NCBI GenBank assembly: GCA_905221605.1
Contig: CAJNDS010000474.1
Span: forward strand, 1 to 52,500
Direction of reading: 5' to 3'
DNA: 52,500 nt
Origin: Symbiodinium natans
Lineage: Eukaryota; Sar; Dinophyceae; Suessiales; Symbiodiniaceae
This document shows positions 22,032 through 31,399 of this stretch, in pieces. A program made the translations under genes and the position numbers. The first letter of the stretch is position 1; each line of letters opens with the position of its first letter. The notes beneath the pieces were generated by a model. It was not told the DNA's origin. It was given only the letters and a program-made list of their open reading frames with translations, and made no database searches.

Positions 22032-22268
22032 AGGCTTGAAGCACGGGTTTTGCAGGGCAGAGTCTCAAGATTGATGCCCTGGTATGCATGACCGGGATGA
22101 GAGGCCCTACAGAAAACAGAAACACACCCATCCCTTCGGCCAAGGCACTGATACAGATGCTCCTACGTGTAGGGTCACAAAAGGATCAGGGCCTTGCGGA
22201 TGTGTGTGCGAGTCGGCTCGTCCTACTGGGCGCTGACCTTTGCCGAGTCCCTTGGCATCACTCTCTGC

Positions 22269-23157
22269 CTGCAGCTCGCGCAGTTGCAGTTCTCTCCATA
22301 GACAGATCTTCTTGAGGCGCGCCAGCAAGAACGAGGCCCCATACCACTCCATGCAGGCATCCCCGGGCAGTCCAAGGATTTCGCACTCGTCCCTCAAGCC
22401 TCGAGGGCCGAGGTGATTGAGCCGATCCCATTCCTGTGCAATGCGATTGCCAGCACGCACCGCAGACAACGTGCCAAGTCCACCGAGCCGTTGCAATGGA
22501 ACACCCTGCTGCTGTAGCGAGTCTTGATCGCAAGGCTGCCTGCTTGGAAACGCAGTGTCAGCCACCCGCAGGAATTCGGGATCAGTTTGGAAGCGCCTGG
22601 GCGCATAGTCCAAGGCTGCCCCGTTGCCTCTTACCGAAGCCAGCACGAAAGAGGCGCTGGCACGCAACTCAGCGGGTACAAAATTCAAAACGGCGGCTGC
22701 TTGCCGAATAACAGAGAGCAGGAACGGGAGATCATCAAGCAAGGCCTCATCAGCATACTGGATAGCCTCAGGCAGCCTTTGGGCCAAACGCGACACAAAT
22801 TGCCTGTCGCTGCAAAGAGGTGTGTGTGCCAGAACCACTGCTCCGACTGCAGCAGCTGCTTGAAGGACAAAGTCTTTGTCCTGTCGGAGGCGTTGTGAAG
22901 CGAAGCGGAAGGGGCATGTATCTGGAATTGCTGCGAGGTTTGGCCCCGCCCTGGTGGCTTCAAGGACCAGCGCCGCATCATCTTGCAGGCTGTCATGAGC
23001 ATGTTCCAGGGCCAGGCCATTCACTTTGAGTGTGGCTCGGAAGAGCTCAGCGTCGGCCTGGAGGCGCGCAGAGGCATAGCGAAGGGCGGACGGATCATCC
23101 TCCACGGCAGTTAACACCAAGCTTTTGTCGTCGCGGAAGCCCTCGTCCAAATATTTC
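22269..23157 (-). CDS. DUF4116-repeat protein, large 3' exon
   Basis: This is the longest coding island in the window (open to a stop at 22107). It carries about six tandem DUF4116 units (PF13475, ~50-aa repeats of unknown function), each of the form D-x-x-x-V/F-L-x-A followed by A-L-x-x-A-x-x-x-L: for example DKSLVLTAVEDDPSALRYAS and DAALVLEATRAGPNLAAIPD. The C-terminal part (LGPRGLRDECEILGLPGDAC, then LLARLKKICLWRELQLRELQ) has a SAP-like spacing of Leu and Gly, a weak impression only. The exon probably starts after GTCGTAG|G at 23157 and may end at CTGCAG|GC (22269), which avoids a low-quality tail (PQGPDPFVTLHVGASVSVPW). If no splice occurs there the protein ends at 22107. Confidence 0.85.
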
Positions 23158-23259
23158 CTACGACGGCCCTTAAAACCCTCTCAAACATGTTCCTGGAAAG
23201 GATCCTCTTAAACCCAATGAGTGGAAAATAGTGGAAGTATATAAAAATATCCCAAGGGC

Positions 23260-23627
23260 CTCCCGAGTTTCAATGCGGCCCCTCGGCTCTCCACCGCTTT
23301 CGATGCAACGGCTCCATCGAAAAGGACGCTTGCAGGCACAAGTTCCAATACGGACACGTCGATGGCCATGGCCTCCAGGACAAACTCCTCGTCTTGCCAC
23401 AGCTCCGTGAGGACGTAGTAGCGAGCTTCGATGTTCCGGGAGATCGCCTCCAGGTTGAAGCCTTCATGACCTCGCAGCTCATCGCTGCAAAATTGGAGGC
23501 ACGCCGCCTCCTGTTTAATGAGGCCGAGAACGAATCGCTCAGTCTTCCGGAGGTCTTCTGAGGCATGCTGCAATGCTGCTGGATTCCGCTGCGCGGCTTG
23601 AGTGATGATGTCCTTGCTTCCACGAAC
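23260..23627 (-). CDS. DUF4116-repeat protein, internal exon
   Basis: The exon starts after GTGTCAG|G at 23627 and reads KDIITQAAQRNPAALQHASE, ERFVLGLIKQEAACLQFCSD and EEFVLEAMAIDVSVLELVPA, at least three DUF4116 units. At its 3' end the frame is CTC GGG AG, followed by GC (donor, 23259-23258). Joining it to 23157 removes 102 bases and gives ALKLGRKYLDEGFRDDKSLV in frame. Without splicing, the frame runs into FYILPLFSTHWV and stops. Confidence 0.8.
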
Positions 23628-24019
23628 CTGACACTTGTAGGAGTCGCAGATTCCTAGACCATGCTATCAGTTCATGTGCCAACCCCCTACACATGATTGT
23701 AAGAAAAATTAAGAAGAGGCTTTCATGCCCTGGGTGCTTCGTGCGAAGAGTGGGTGAGCACCTTTGGCTCTATCTCCACTGCTCGAAGTAAGAAGCTTTT
23801 GTCCGTGAACGCAGATTCTGGGACGTACCCCAAAACCTGCACAAGGCATCACAAGGCCACATGGGTTTCATGGCCCCTTGCTTGAAACCAGTAAACAAAC
23901 TGTTCACCAACTCTTTTTCTCACTAACTCCCCTATGCCTGGCTGTTGGCTGCGAGCGCCCGCCTCGGACCAAGGCTTTAACGGTTTAGGGCATCATCGGA
24001 ATGTCTGGGGGCATTAACC

Positions 24020-24200
24020 GAAGTCGAGGGGCAGCAGCAACTCTCTGTCATCGCGCAGTTCTGCCGGAAGATGCTCGAAGATTCCAGGCGTGGTTTTGAT
24101 CACTTTCAGGATCAGCCTTGGCAGGGCCGGGTGCCTAAGATTGTCGGATTCGTTTTCTTGGGGTCCTGACATGGAGCAGGGTCTCTTATGGAATCCTCTG
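24020..24200 (-). CDS. DUF4116-repeat protein, internal exon
   Basis: The minus strand reads ALPRLILKVIKTTPGIFEHL then PAELRDDRELLLPL, one DUF4116 unit and the start of the next. The frame then stops within a few codons at TTAATG, so a splice near 24020-24040 is expected, but I could not fix the donor: CGC|GA and TTCG|GT are both possible. Confidence 0.65.
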
Positions 24201-24239
24201 AACAAGAAAACCACAACGACATTGCAAGAACACTTCTTC

Positions 24240-24535
24240 CACTTAAAGCCTTAAAGCTTGCAAGGCCTCCACAAGTTGCATGAAGGCGCGGCGTCTTGAT
24301 CCCGAGCCTTCTCCTCATCTTTTCATACGGATCCACCCTGAAGCCTTTCGTCCTTTCGTTTGTACCGAGGAGAAACTCGACAGCCTGAAAACCCGAGAAC
24401 CCACGAAAACCCGGAAGACTAAACTCCGAGTCCTCTGCGACCTCCAGGCCAAGTAGCTCGGCGTCCGCCTGACCTGGTTGAAGACGGCGGAGAACGCCTT
24501 CGAGGGTTCTTTGAAATGTTTGTTCATGCCCGGGA
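24240..24535 (-). CDS. Probable exon of the DUF4116-repeat gene, diverged region
   Basis: The minus strand is open through TFQRTLEGVLRRLQPGQADA, ELLGLEVAEDSEFSLPGF, GFQAVEFLLGTNERTKGF and RVDPYEKMRRRLGIKTPRL. The part ADAELLGLEVAEDSEFSL keeps the spacing of a DUF4116 unit, and the rest is unrecognised and basic. Its position and strand between confirmed units make it part of the same gene. Exact splice sites are not determined. Confidence 0.55.
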
Positions 24536-24569
24536 GTCTTTCATGGGCTTAGGGTTTAGGGTTCCATAC

Positions 24570-24640
24570 ATGCAGACGCCTGGATTTGTCTGCAGGACTT
24601 CCAGCAGAAAGCGTCGGTCGCTCTGTAGCTTCTCGGATGC
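24570..24640 (-). CDS. DUF4116-repeat protein, short internal exon
   Basis: After TGAAAG|G at 24640 the frame reads ASEKLQSDRRFLLEVLQTNP followed by GVCMY, a typical second half of one unit and start of the next. Joined to the exon ending at 24908 it gives WEYASEKLQSDRRFLLEV, matching the repeat consensus without gap. An in-frame TGA lies directly upstream, so the acceptor is well placed. The 3' limit is uncertain (GT or GC donor around 24575-24585). Confidence 0.65.
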
Positions 24641-24907
24641 CTTTCAGTTTTGTAGATGTGGCTCAAGTCTTCGTCATGTCTTCCATGCCTTGTACACTGA
24701 CAAATGACCCGAAAGCCTAAACCCTTCTTGCATCCGGGCCCATTGCTGCTGGGATCTCGCTTCACACGCTCTTAGAGCGGTACAAACCTTAAACTTAAAC
24801 CCTTTTGCAATCATGAGGCCAACCGGGCAAGTTGACACTAAACCCTAAAGCCCTAAACCAGCCAGTGTCTCCACTGATCTGGCTCTAGGCCAGGGATGCC
24901 AAGCAGC
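24641..24907 (-). other. Intron with GC donor and embedded telomere-like repeats
   Basis: The inferred intron begins TAT|GCTGCT (GC donor) and ends AAAG|G. It contains CCCTAAA-type units at 24838-24858, showing that telomere-like repeats are tolerated inside introns here. Without removal the DUF4116 frame changes to unrelated sequence (HPWPRARSVETLAG). Confidence 0.5.
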
Positions 24908-25038
24908 ATACTCCCAAGCGGCATCGTTCTTCTCCAGCACGGCACGCGCAAAGTTCCGGTCGTTCCAGAGAGGTTCAGCAACAAACTCCAGCGCCGCATC
25001 GCTCCACCGAGCTGCCATCAAGGCAATGTCGCGGTCGC
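24908..25038 (-). CDS. DUF4116-repeat protein, internal exon
   Basis: Reads DRDIALMAARWSDAALEFVA then DRNFARAVLEKNDAAWEY, two clear DUF4116 halves. The codon before the first residue is TAA, and the acceptor CTAAG|G cuts exactly inside it. Joining to 25203 completes a CGC arginine codon. Confidence 0.8.
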
Positions 25039-25202
25039 CTTAGGGGAGACTCCCGCCAAACGCTGTCTGAGTTGGAGAAGCTGACTCTAGATTCTAACAT
25101 TTGAACAGGGGTTGTTTCTATAAGCAGAAGAGCTAAGAGTGAACTGGTTCAGATTCAGCACTGAAAGAGCACTTTCGTACAAACCCCTGGCGGCCGAAGT
25201 AC

Positions 25203-25242
25203 GTTTCAGCGCATCTGAAGAGTACTCCAAGGCGCTGCCGTC
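25203..25242 (-). CDS. DUF4116-repeat protein, 40-bp micro-exon
   Basis: Between GTGCAG|G (acceptor) and AAAC|GTACTT (GT donor) lie 13 codons plus one base, DGSALEYSSDALK. This is the characteristic second half of a DUF4116 unit. Joined upstream to 25422 and downstream to 25038 it gives VREDGSALEYSSDALKRDRD, a full unit with correct spacing, which is why I trust so small an exon. Confidence 0.75.
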
Positions 25243-25421
25243 CTGCACTCCATGATCTACTTGTTTCGCTTTTCTGGACAGATTGGATGCTTGACGCTTG
25301 ACAACGAATTACTCACAGCCCCTTGTACTCAGGTAAACCACGAGGCTGAGAAAAACCCTCTACATGTCCCTTCACCGGATGAGTTGTGCATGTCGACATC
25401 CGAAGCTCAGCTGAGCCCTTC

Positions 25422-25583
25422 CTCCCGCACTGCTGTTTGCACGATCTCGCGATCCCCTTGGAACTTCTCAGCGCAGGCCAAGGCATAACCTGAAATCCAC
25501 TCCCATGCCGCCATACAGCTTGCATGCCTTAAAGACTCCAGGACTAGCCCGCTATCACGCGGCACAGCTGCACTCGACCCGAC
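25422..25583 (-). CDS. DUF4116-repeat protein, internal exon
   Basis: The minus strand reads VPRDSGLVLESLRHASCMAA, then GYALACAEKFQGDREIVQTA and VRE. The frame then continues EGLS and stops at TGA. Ending at CGGGAG|GA (25422/25421, a GA donor) and joining to 25242 restores a perfect unit. The 5' limit is set near an AG at about 25583 and is approximate. Confidence 0.7.
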
Positions 25584-25983
25584 CAATCCACCCCCGACGA
25601 GATCGATAATGATATCAGTCAAGGCCCTTAGAGGGCTTATGGGTCACAGGCTCAGAATGCAAAGCACGCAGGAAACATCAGAGTGCAATAGCCGAAAACC
25701 GCATGGTACTAGCCTAGCTGGCTGGCACTTTGGTCCAATCCTCCGGCACTTTGTGAGTCTAGCGGATAGATGGTCATGACACTCGATACGATTGATCGCA
25801 GCGATGTTGCTCTAAATTTGTGCAGAAAGTGTGCATGATCCTGGTCGTTCTTGGTTGTGTTTGTTCTTCACGCTTGTGTTGTTGTTTAAGTACGCCCTGC
25901 TGCCCAACATGCACACGTCCCAGCGGACGTCAGAAGCATCAGCCTTCTGCATACCAAAACTGGTATCTTTTGCCCGGGGACCG

Positions 25984-26066
25984 TTGCACTGCACAGCTGC
26001 CAGCACGAACATGCGGTCGCCACGCAACGCTGGGCTTGCGAACTGCAAGGCGAAGGCACCTTTCCT
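25984..26066 (-). CDS. DUF4116-repeat protein, 5' exon
   Basis: The minus strand reads KGAFALQFASPALRGDRMFV then LAAVQCNG, one DUF4116 unit. The acceptor is probably CCGAG|G at 26066; the 3' end is near AACG|GT. The frame after it (PRAKDTSFGMQKADASD) no longer fits the repeat. Confidence 0.7.
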
Positions 26067-26189
26067 CGGCTGGATAATGCACGAGCGTGCCTGAGGTTCT
26101 TTTGGGATCATGTTCATGGTGATTTTCGAACTCACCCGAAGCATGATCAAGTACCGCAAGTCAGGCCCAATCGATGGTTTAGCGGTACT

Positions 26190-26305
26190 CCACAGCAACC
26201 CTGACACCCACGACCTGTGCTGCGGCAATGCTGTCTGAGGGTCTTCACAGCGGCTAGCACCACTTCCTCGCCATCGCACGTTTTTGCATCTACCGAACCT
26301 CCACA
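26190..26305 (-). CDS. Possible further DUF4116 exon(s), diverged
   Basis: The minus strand contains CDGEEVVLAAVKTLRQHC, matching the E-E-V-V-L-A-A-V start of a unit. In another frame, PDLRYLIMLR ends at a CGG|GTGAGT donor near 26133. The two pieces are in different frames, so either a small intron or a frameshift separates them. No start codon for the protein is identified. Confidence 0.45.
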
Positions 26306-26309
26306 CCCA

Positions 26310-27040
26310 GCGTTGAATGTACAAACATGCGGCCTTGCTTGGACTAACCTCGGTGAACCTGTTGGGAAATCGGCCGTGGTTAGGACAGCCCTGCTGGTGC
26401 TTGTCCTTCATGCTATGCCTGTTGCATGCAGCCACAATTGTCACTATTGGTTTACGGAGTGATACGCATGTAGTGCTTTCACAAGGCGCTGTTGCGTCTG
26501 CTGTTGCGCATCGAGTGGGGGCTTCTCCAATGTGCGTGACATTTCCAATGTCAGTAACTCTCGCCTATCTTCCGTCACAGTATCTTTTCTCTGCTTTACC
26601 CTGTCTGCCTCCGGGCTGTGATTTCCTGGCCGGAACATAGGCACTGTAGAAGAGGAGCTGTTTTACCCTAAGCCCTAACCCCTAAACCTTGGCGTCGCTG
26701 GAAGAAGATGGAAGGTAATACAGAACCCTGGCAACTTATGGTCGTTGAAGCTGATGTGTTGGTTTGACCTTCTGAGCACAAGCACCTTGGAATGCGTTGT
26801 AAGCGAGCATGGTTCTTAACCCCCCCCCCCCCCCCGCAAAACCTTCACATCTTAACCCCATCAATTTTTCCAAGCCACGCACACACCACTGTGGCTTTAA
26901 CCGCGCTTTATGGGAGGGTTCGACGAGGGCCACCGCAGCAGACCGCGGACTGTGGGACGGGGGGGAGGGGGGGGGTAGACACTCGGACCAAGGACAAACA
27001 TAACACGAAGTCAAGCCACGAGACCAATGTATAGGCCACC
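26310..27040. other. Intergenic; telomere-like run and poly-C
   Basis: A C-rich telomere-like stretch (ACCCTAAGCCCTAACCCCTAAACC, part of 26663-26689) and a 16-base C run (26820-26835) followed by a G-rich GGGGGGAGGGGGGGGG patch near 26959. No gene is supportable. Confidence 0.5.
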
Positions 27041-27205
27041 ACTTGCGTGGTTAGGAGAACCAATGTTCGCGGTTGGGCAAGGAATTGGAACATGGTTAGG
27101 AACGTTTTTTCACGCATGGTTAGGAGAAGCCCGTGCGCATGGTTGAGGGAAGCCCTGCGCGTGGTGAGGAAACAAACGGTGCGTGGTTAGGAATGTCCCT
27201 CCGTT
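27030..27205. repeat. Degenerate minisatellite built on GTGGTTAGGA
   Basis: The phrase (G/A)(C/T)(G/A)TGGTTAGGA recurs about six times at irregular 25-40-base spacing (ACTTGCGTGGTTAGGAGAAC, AACATGGTTAGGAACG, ACGCATGGTTAGGAGAAGCC, GTGCGTGGTTAGGAATG). The core TTAGG echoes telomere-like sequence. Confidence 0.65.
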
Positions 27206-27289
27206 GTAAGCTGAAAGTTCCATATTACACTCCTTGTGTTGATGACTGTCCCTGGATCTCTTTCTTAACAGCATGAAACACAAGATCTG

Positions 27290-27505
27290 TCAAGGCAGCA
27301 GTGGACATCCTTGTCCGATTGTAGATCTCGTGATGCCCACTCCAGTGCAAGGCCATCCTGGTAAACAGTCCGGATTTAAAGTGTCTACCCTGGCCGTCGT
27401 ATGCAATGGAGATCCAGCGCAGACTCTCACGCTCAAGATTTCGGCTTGCCTTCTGGACAATGGTGAGTACAACCTGATGGCGATCTGGTGGATTGCCCGT
27501 AGCTC
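27290..27505 (-). CDS. Probable exon, unrecognised
   Basis: After CATCAG|G near 27472 the minus frame reads VVLTIVQKASRNLERESLRW, ISIAYDGQGRHFKSGLFTRM and ALHWSGHHEIYNRTRM. The composition is protein-like. An overlapping frame (LVELRAIHQIAIRLYSPLSR) is also plausible upstream of the acceptor, so the boundary is uncertain. Family unknown. Confidence 0.35.
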   Translation of the reverse strand, partial: ELRAIHQIAIRLYSPLSRRQAEILSVRVCAGSPLHTTARVDTLNPDCLPGWPCTGVGITRSTIGQGCPLLP

Positions 27506-27509
27506 CACA

Positions 27510-28980
27510 AGCTGGAAGAGAACAATTGGCATGCCGCAGAAAAGTCAAGCAGTTATGAGTTCATGAACTAGCCGCAAGGCGAGATGGCTTATGAAAGATT
27601 GACCATGCCTGTGTGGGTTCAGCTTGAAAAATCCAACAACCCGTGGCTAAGGCATGTCGTCACGACAGCCTACAGGGTTTACTAGTTACGTTCATGTTCG
27701 TCCACGACGAGGTTCTCTAGCTAGGACGGTTGAGAGCTCAAGCGCGGGCGACCTGGCGATCTGACCGCACAGCCTCTGGCATCTTCCGCAGCCACCTTCA
27801 GCTTTTCACTGGTGGACGCTTCAACTCTGCTTGCCAAAGGAACCGAAAAAAACGAGAATGTGTGTGTGTGTGAGCAAGTCACCCAGAACCACTGCGGACT
27901 CAAGAGGCATCGGACAAGCTCTCGCCCTAACTCAAACGAAAGAGAAGCCCGTCCCAGATTTGATCGATGGGCTCACGTGCGGAGCCATGGAGGTCCCGTG
28001 CCTTCTCCTCAGTGCTCCGACTTTGGGCGGGGGTGCCGAAGTACAGGGGCAAAGGCACGACATGAGCCGTTTTCATGTACAAGACACGGAAAGTCCAGGT
28101 GCCGGATTGCCCTATCTTAAAAAGTCCACGCTCCTTCTCTGCTGCCCAATGCTGCCCAAGTTTCACGGGCAGTCTGCAGGTCACACGTGTCAGTCATAGT
28201 GGCCATCACATTGGACCGCGGTGCCCTTTAGTGCATGCGTTCCTGCACCTTAAAGGTCTCTACAAGCATGTTACTAGTCATTGAGCTCCCCCCCGCCCTC
28301 CCCCCTCCCCCCAGAAAATCACAGCACACATCCTACACGAGCAGCAAGTTGTAGAGTTGTAGAAACATGATTGTACGGCGGCATGTGTTTCGACATGTTT
28401 CGATGTGTTTCGTGGCTGCCATGCCATGGGCCGTGACGGCTTATGAATCCAAAAGCCTGAACTGAACTTAAGACTCCGGTGGTCAACTCAGCCCAGTTCG
28501 GCCAACTGCTCAGTTTTCACAGCATCGACACGTGGTCTTCGCGAAAACGAGCCGTGTCTCGGATGAGGCTGCGTCTAGTTCAAAGTGAAGTCGGGCCAGG
28601 TGTCTTGCGGCGGCAGTGTTTCTGCCCGCAAGCCCAGCGCACAGCTAAGTACTGGAGAGCGCTCCCAGTCGGATCGGCTCTACGAGAAGGGAAGGAGACT
28701 GCTCGAAACGGTGCAGTGACTGTCCAGCACACTTGCGGCACTGCCACCTTCCACTTCCCTCAAATCTTTTGGCTCACTTGGCTGTTGCAGGACAAGAGCG
28801 GAGATCTTCAGACATGAAGCAAGCAAGCTATCTCACAAAGCTATCTCTGGCTGCGCTTCTGAAGGGCAGCGCCCAGATCCCAAGCCTCATCCCGACGTCG
28901 CGTCGCTTAAATGATACGAGGCACATGGCCAGGTAACGTGGTCCAAAGAAGGGGGCCCAGATTCAGAAACACCCATCTCA
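27510..28980. other. No firm gene
   Basis: A minus frame at 27721-27830 (VEASTSEKLKVAAEDARG) and another at 27930-28080 (REPIDQIWDGLLFRLS) look mildly protein-like. A GTGTTTCGACATGTTTCGATG tandem lies near 28386. Nothing is recognisable. Confidence 0.35.
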
Positions 28981-28989
28981 GGGCTGGAG

Positions 28990-29275
28990 GTATCCTTCAG
29001 GGCAACCTCGCCTGCCTTGTAGACGTAAACGCCCACTCGCAGCGGACACTCCTGGGTTGCGTGCTTTGGTGTGACACAGGGCACAAGCAGGCGACAAGAT
29101 ATCTGGAAAGCTGGAAGCCTTTCGTGTGACTTGAACTCCACACAGCCCTCTTTGCTCAGTACTGTCAAACGCACCTGTGCACTTTCCGGTCCAACGGTAG
29201 CTAAACTGCGAAGGCAGGATATTTCGACCTCGGCACGCCGCTTGGCAACTTCACACACGTCTTCCGGTCCCGGTC
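28990..29275 (-). CDS. Probable exon, unrecognised beta-rich segment
   Basis: The minus frame reads VCEVAKRRAEVEISCLRSLA, ESAQVRLTVLSKEGCVEFKS, LPAFQISCRLLVPCVTPKHA and PLRVGVYVYKAG before a possible AAG|GCAGGC (GC) or GAG|GT donor near 29010. Alternating hydrophobic residues suggest beta strands. No family is recognised. Confidence 0.4.
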
Positions 29276-29300
29276 TCCCCTGACCTGACAGGCTCGCCCA

Positions 29301-29320
29301 GGGTTTAGGGTCTAGGGTTA
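29301..29320 (+). repeat. Short telomere-like run
   Basis: GGGTTTAGGGTCTAGGGTTA, about 2.5 units with one substitution. Confidence 0.85.
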
Positions 29321-29521
29321 TCTTCGCAAGCGGAATTGCAGGAAAAGATTTGAAATCAACTGCGGTGGCTTCGGCACGCGATTACAGCCGTCTGCGGTGC
29401 TGAATAGTCTCCGCCTCCACGATCATGTTTTCGCCGTCTAAGGTGACCTGATGAGCGTCAGGGGCTTCAAACCTTAAACGGCCAGATAGGCTGAGAGCTT
29501 AATTGTGGTACCTTGCTTTTC

Positions 29522-29560
29522 AACCCTAAACCCTAAACCCTATCCCCTAAACCCTAAGCC
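29522..29560 (-). repeat. Telomere-like CCCTAAA run
   Basis: Five units including CCCTATC and CCCTAAG variants. Confidence 0.95.
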
Positions 29561-29699
29561 AAGATACTGAATAATCATCCTCTTGGTTGGCCTCAACCGT
29601 CGCTACATTGGAGCCGCGACGGACCTGAGCTTGGAAGGGCTTGGATGTGCCGAGGCCGGCGTATAAGCCTATAGGTTACATATTATGCCTACAAAAAGG

Positions 29700-29950
29700 G
29701 GCCCATGTACATGGTATAATATTGCATAATGCATAATAAGCATTTGTGAAGCATCCACGGTTCAGCTTGGGCTCAGCTTGAACACGGCAGCTCACGAAAG
29801 TGAGAGCTTCATCCGAGTGCAGCCCAGGTGCGTAAATGAAGTGGGCATATCCAGAACTTGCAGGCATTGAGACCAGCAACTGTACGGGCAGGTCGCTGTC
29901 TGCAAGCGCATCCTGTCTGGTTTTGCATTTCCAACGACCTCTTTTGGACA
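29700..29950 (-). CDS. Possible exon, unrecognised
   Basis: The minus frame contains LADSDLPVQLLVSMPASSGY, AHFIYAPGLHSDEALTFVSC and RVQAEPKLNRGCFTNAYYAL. It is plausible protein, but the overlapping alternative frame (29792-30043) weakens the call. Confidence 0.3.
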
Positions 29951-30302
29951 TGGAGTGGAACCGCAGGTCCTCCAACTCAGCTCTCCCATCCTGCTGATCC
30001 TGAGATGTAGCGCAGTGGACAAGAGCTCAGGAATCCAGGGCACACACAGTGGGTTACGTCAGTGAAAGGAAGACTCAAGCAGCATGCAAGCGCAGCCTAA
30101 AGTGCCTAAAGCGTGGATGCAACTTTGGCTCCCTGTTCGTGGCCATCTGCCCGCCTTCTGTGACTTCCATGTAGCGCGCCGACCTGAGCTCTGGGCTGCT
30201 GGCAGAGGCTGCTGGTTTCTGGGCCAACACTTGCGTGTCCTCATGCACTTCAACTTGGGATGCTCACCCTGATACTAGCAGCCTTTAATAGGGCTTCTAA
30301 TA

Positions 30303-30352
30303 GGGGGTACTATAATCCCTATGAGGGACTGCTAGTATAAGGGGAACATCCC
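30303..30352. mobile_element. Miniature element family A, copy 2
   Basis: GGGGGTACTATAATCCCTAT runs to GACTGCTAGTATAAGGGGAA and CATCCCA; it matches 5761-5811 closely. A TTAATAGGGCTTCTAATAGG doublet precedes it. Confidence 0.8.
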
Positions 30353-30359
30353 ACATTTC

Positions 30360-30545
30360 AACTTCTCATGCTGTTGGGTGACATGTCCCCAAAGCCATCC
30401 ACACACAATGAGCCAAAGTCGTCAGGGGGATTCGCGCGAAACCTGGCCAAGCGCACCTCGGCATCCAAAAGCGGGATTCGGATGGCGCCTACATGCACAC
30501 GCACCGCAGGCCGTGGACCTGGGCATGATAAATCCCATGTCCTTT
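30360..30545 (-). CDS. Possible exon, unrecognised
   Basis: The minus frame reads PRPAVRVHVGAIRIPLLDAE, VRLARFRANPPDDFGSLCVD and GFGDMSPNSM. The run of alternating hydrophobic and charged residues looks coding. No motif is recognisable. AT-rich sequence follows at 30550-30780 with (GAT)n and no gene. Confidence 0.35.
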
Positions 30546-30951
30546 CTGCTACTATATTAGAAAATATTGCTTTTGTTATTCTTTTAGCCATAGTTAGGTT
30601 ATTAGATGATCCATTTTTTTTTATGTTGGTGTGCTATTTTATTGTCGGTATTACTTCGGTAGCCTATTCATATTATTCTATTCTCTATATTATTGTGTTT
30701 ATTCAAAGTTATGATGATGATGATTATTATTAGTACCATTATAATTGTTAGGTATACTATATTTCTATATCTACATTTTCATGCGAGAGATCTGGGGCAA
30801 AATGTCTTCACGCTCTTCTCCATGCAGTGTTTGCTGATCGAGGCACAAGGATGACTGTAAGCGTCTTGTCGTACAACTCCTGCGAGCCGCACTTTAAACC
30901 AACGAAGCCTCTGTAAGACATCTCGACCTGAATCACATCAGCTCGGCTTGT

Positions 30952-31392
30952 CTAAAAATTTTTCAAAGCTCGACCCCAAGGTTCCGGAAGTGGCCTACAA
31001 ATGTTCGACAGCAGCTCCTCGGCTAACCGGTCGTCTGGGAGGCACATGCCCTGGGGATCAAGCAGCCTGCACGCCTCCGCTGGTTGAGCCATGCAGACGA
31101 TGCTGCCAGAATGTCTAGATGTGTAGGGTGGAGGCCAATCTTGCGGTGCTTTCATGCGGCGGCCCTTTGTTTGGGTCAAAATGGTCAAACGGTCCCACAC
31201 TAAGGACTCTAGTATTCCTTTGAGCCTATTACGGGGACCTCTGTTTTTGGATGCACCAGCCTTGCCCTTCGTCAGGCCAAGCGCTTGTGAAACTTTGCGA
31301 CGGACCTCCGACACGGTGTCCTGCAACGGCTGAGGCAGATTCTTGCTTGTACTCAGGAAGCACGAAACTGACAAGTTTAGTAATCTGTTCAA
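30952..31392 (-). CDS. Unrecognised 146-aa frame
   Basis: The minus frame is open for 146 codons with a basic middle (VRRKVSQALGLTKGKAGASK, then NRGPRNRLKGILESLVWDRL) and an acidic C-terminal part (DPQGMCLPDDRLAEELLSNI). It could be a single exon. A clear start context and a family are lacking. Confidence 0.35.
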   Translation of the reverse strand: MNRLLNLSVSCFLSTSKNLPQPLQDTVSEVRRKVSQALGLTKGKAGASKNRGPRNRLKGILESLVWDRLTILTQTKGRRMKAPQDWPPPYTSRHSGSIVCMAQPAEACRLLDPQGMCLPDDRLAEELLSNICRPLPEPWGRALKNF

Positions 31393-31399
31393 CGGGACT

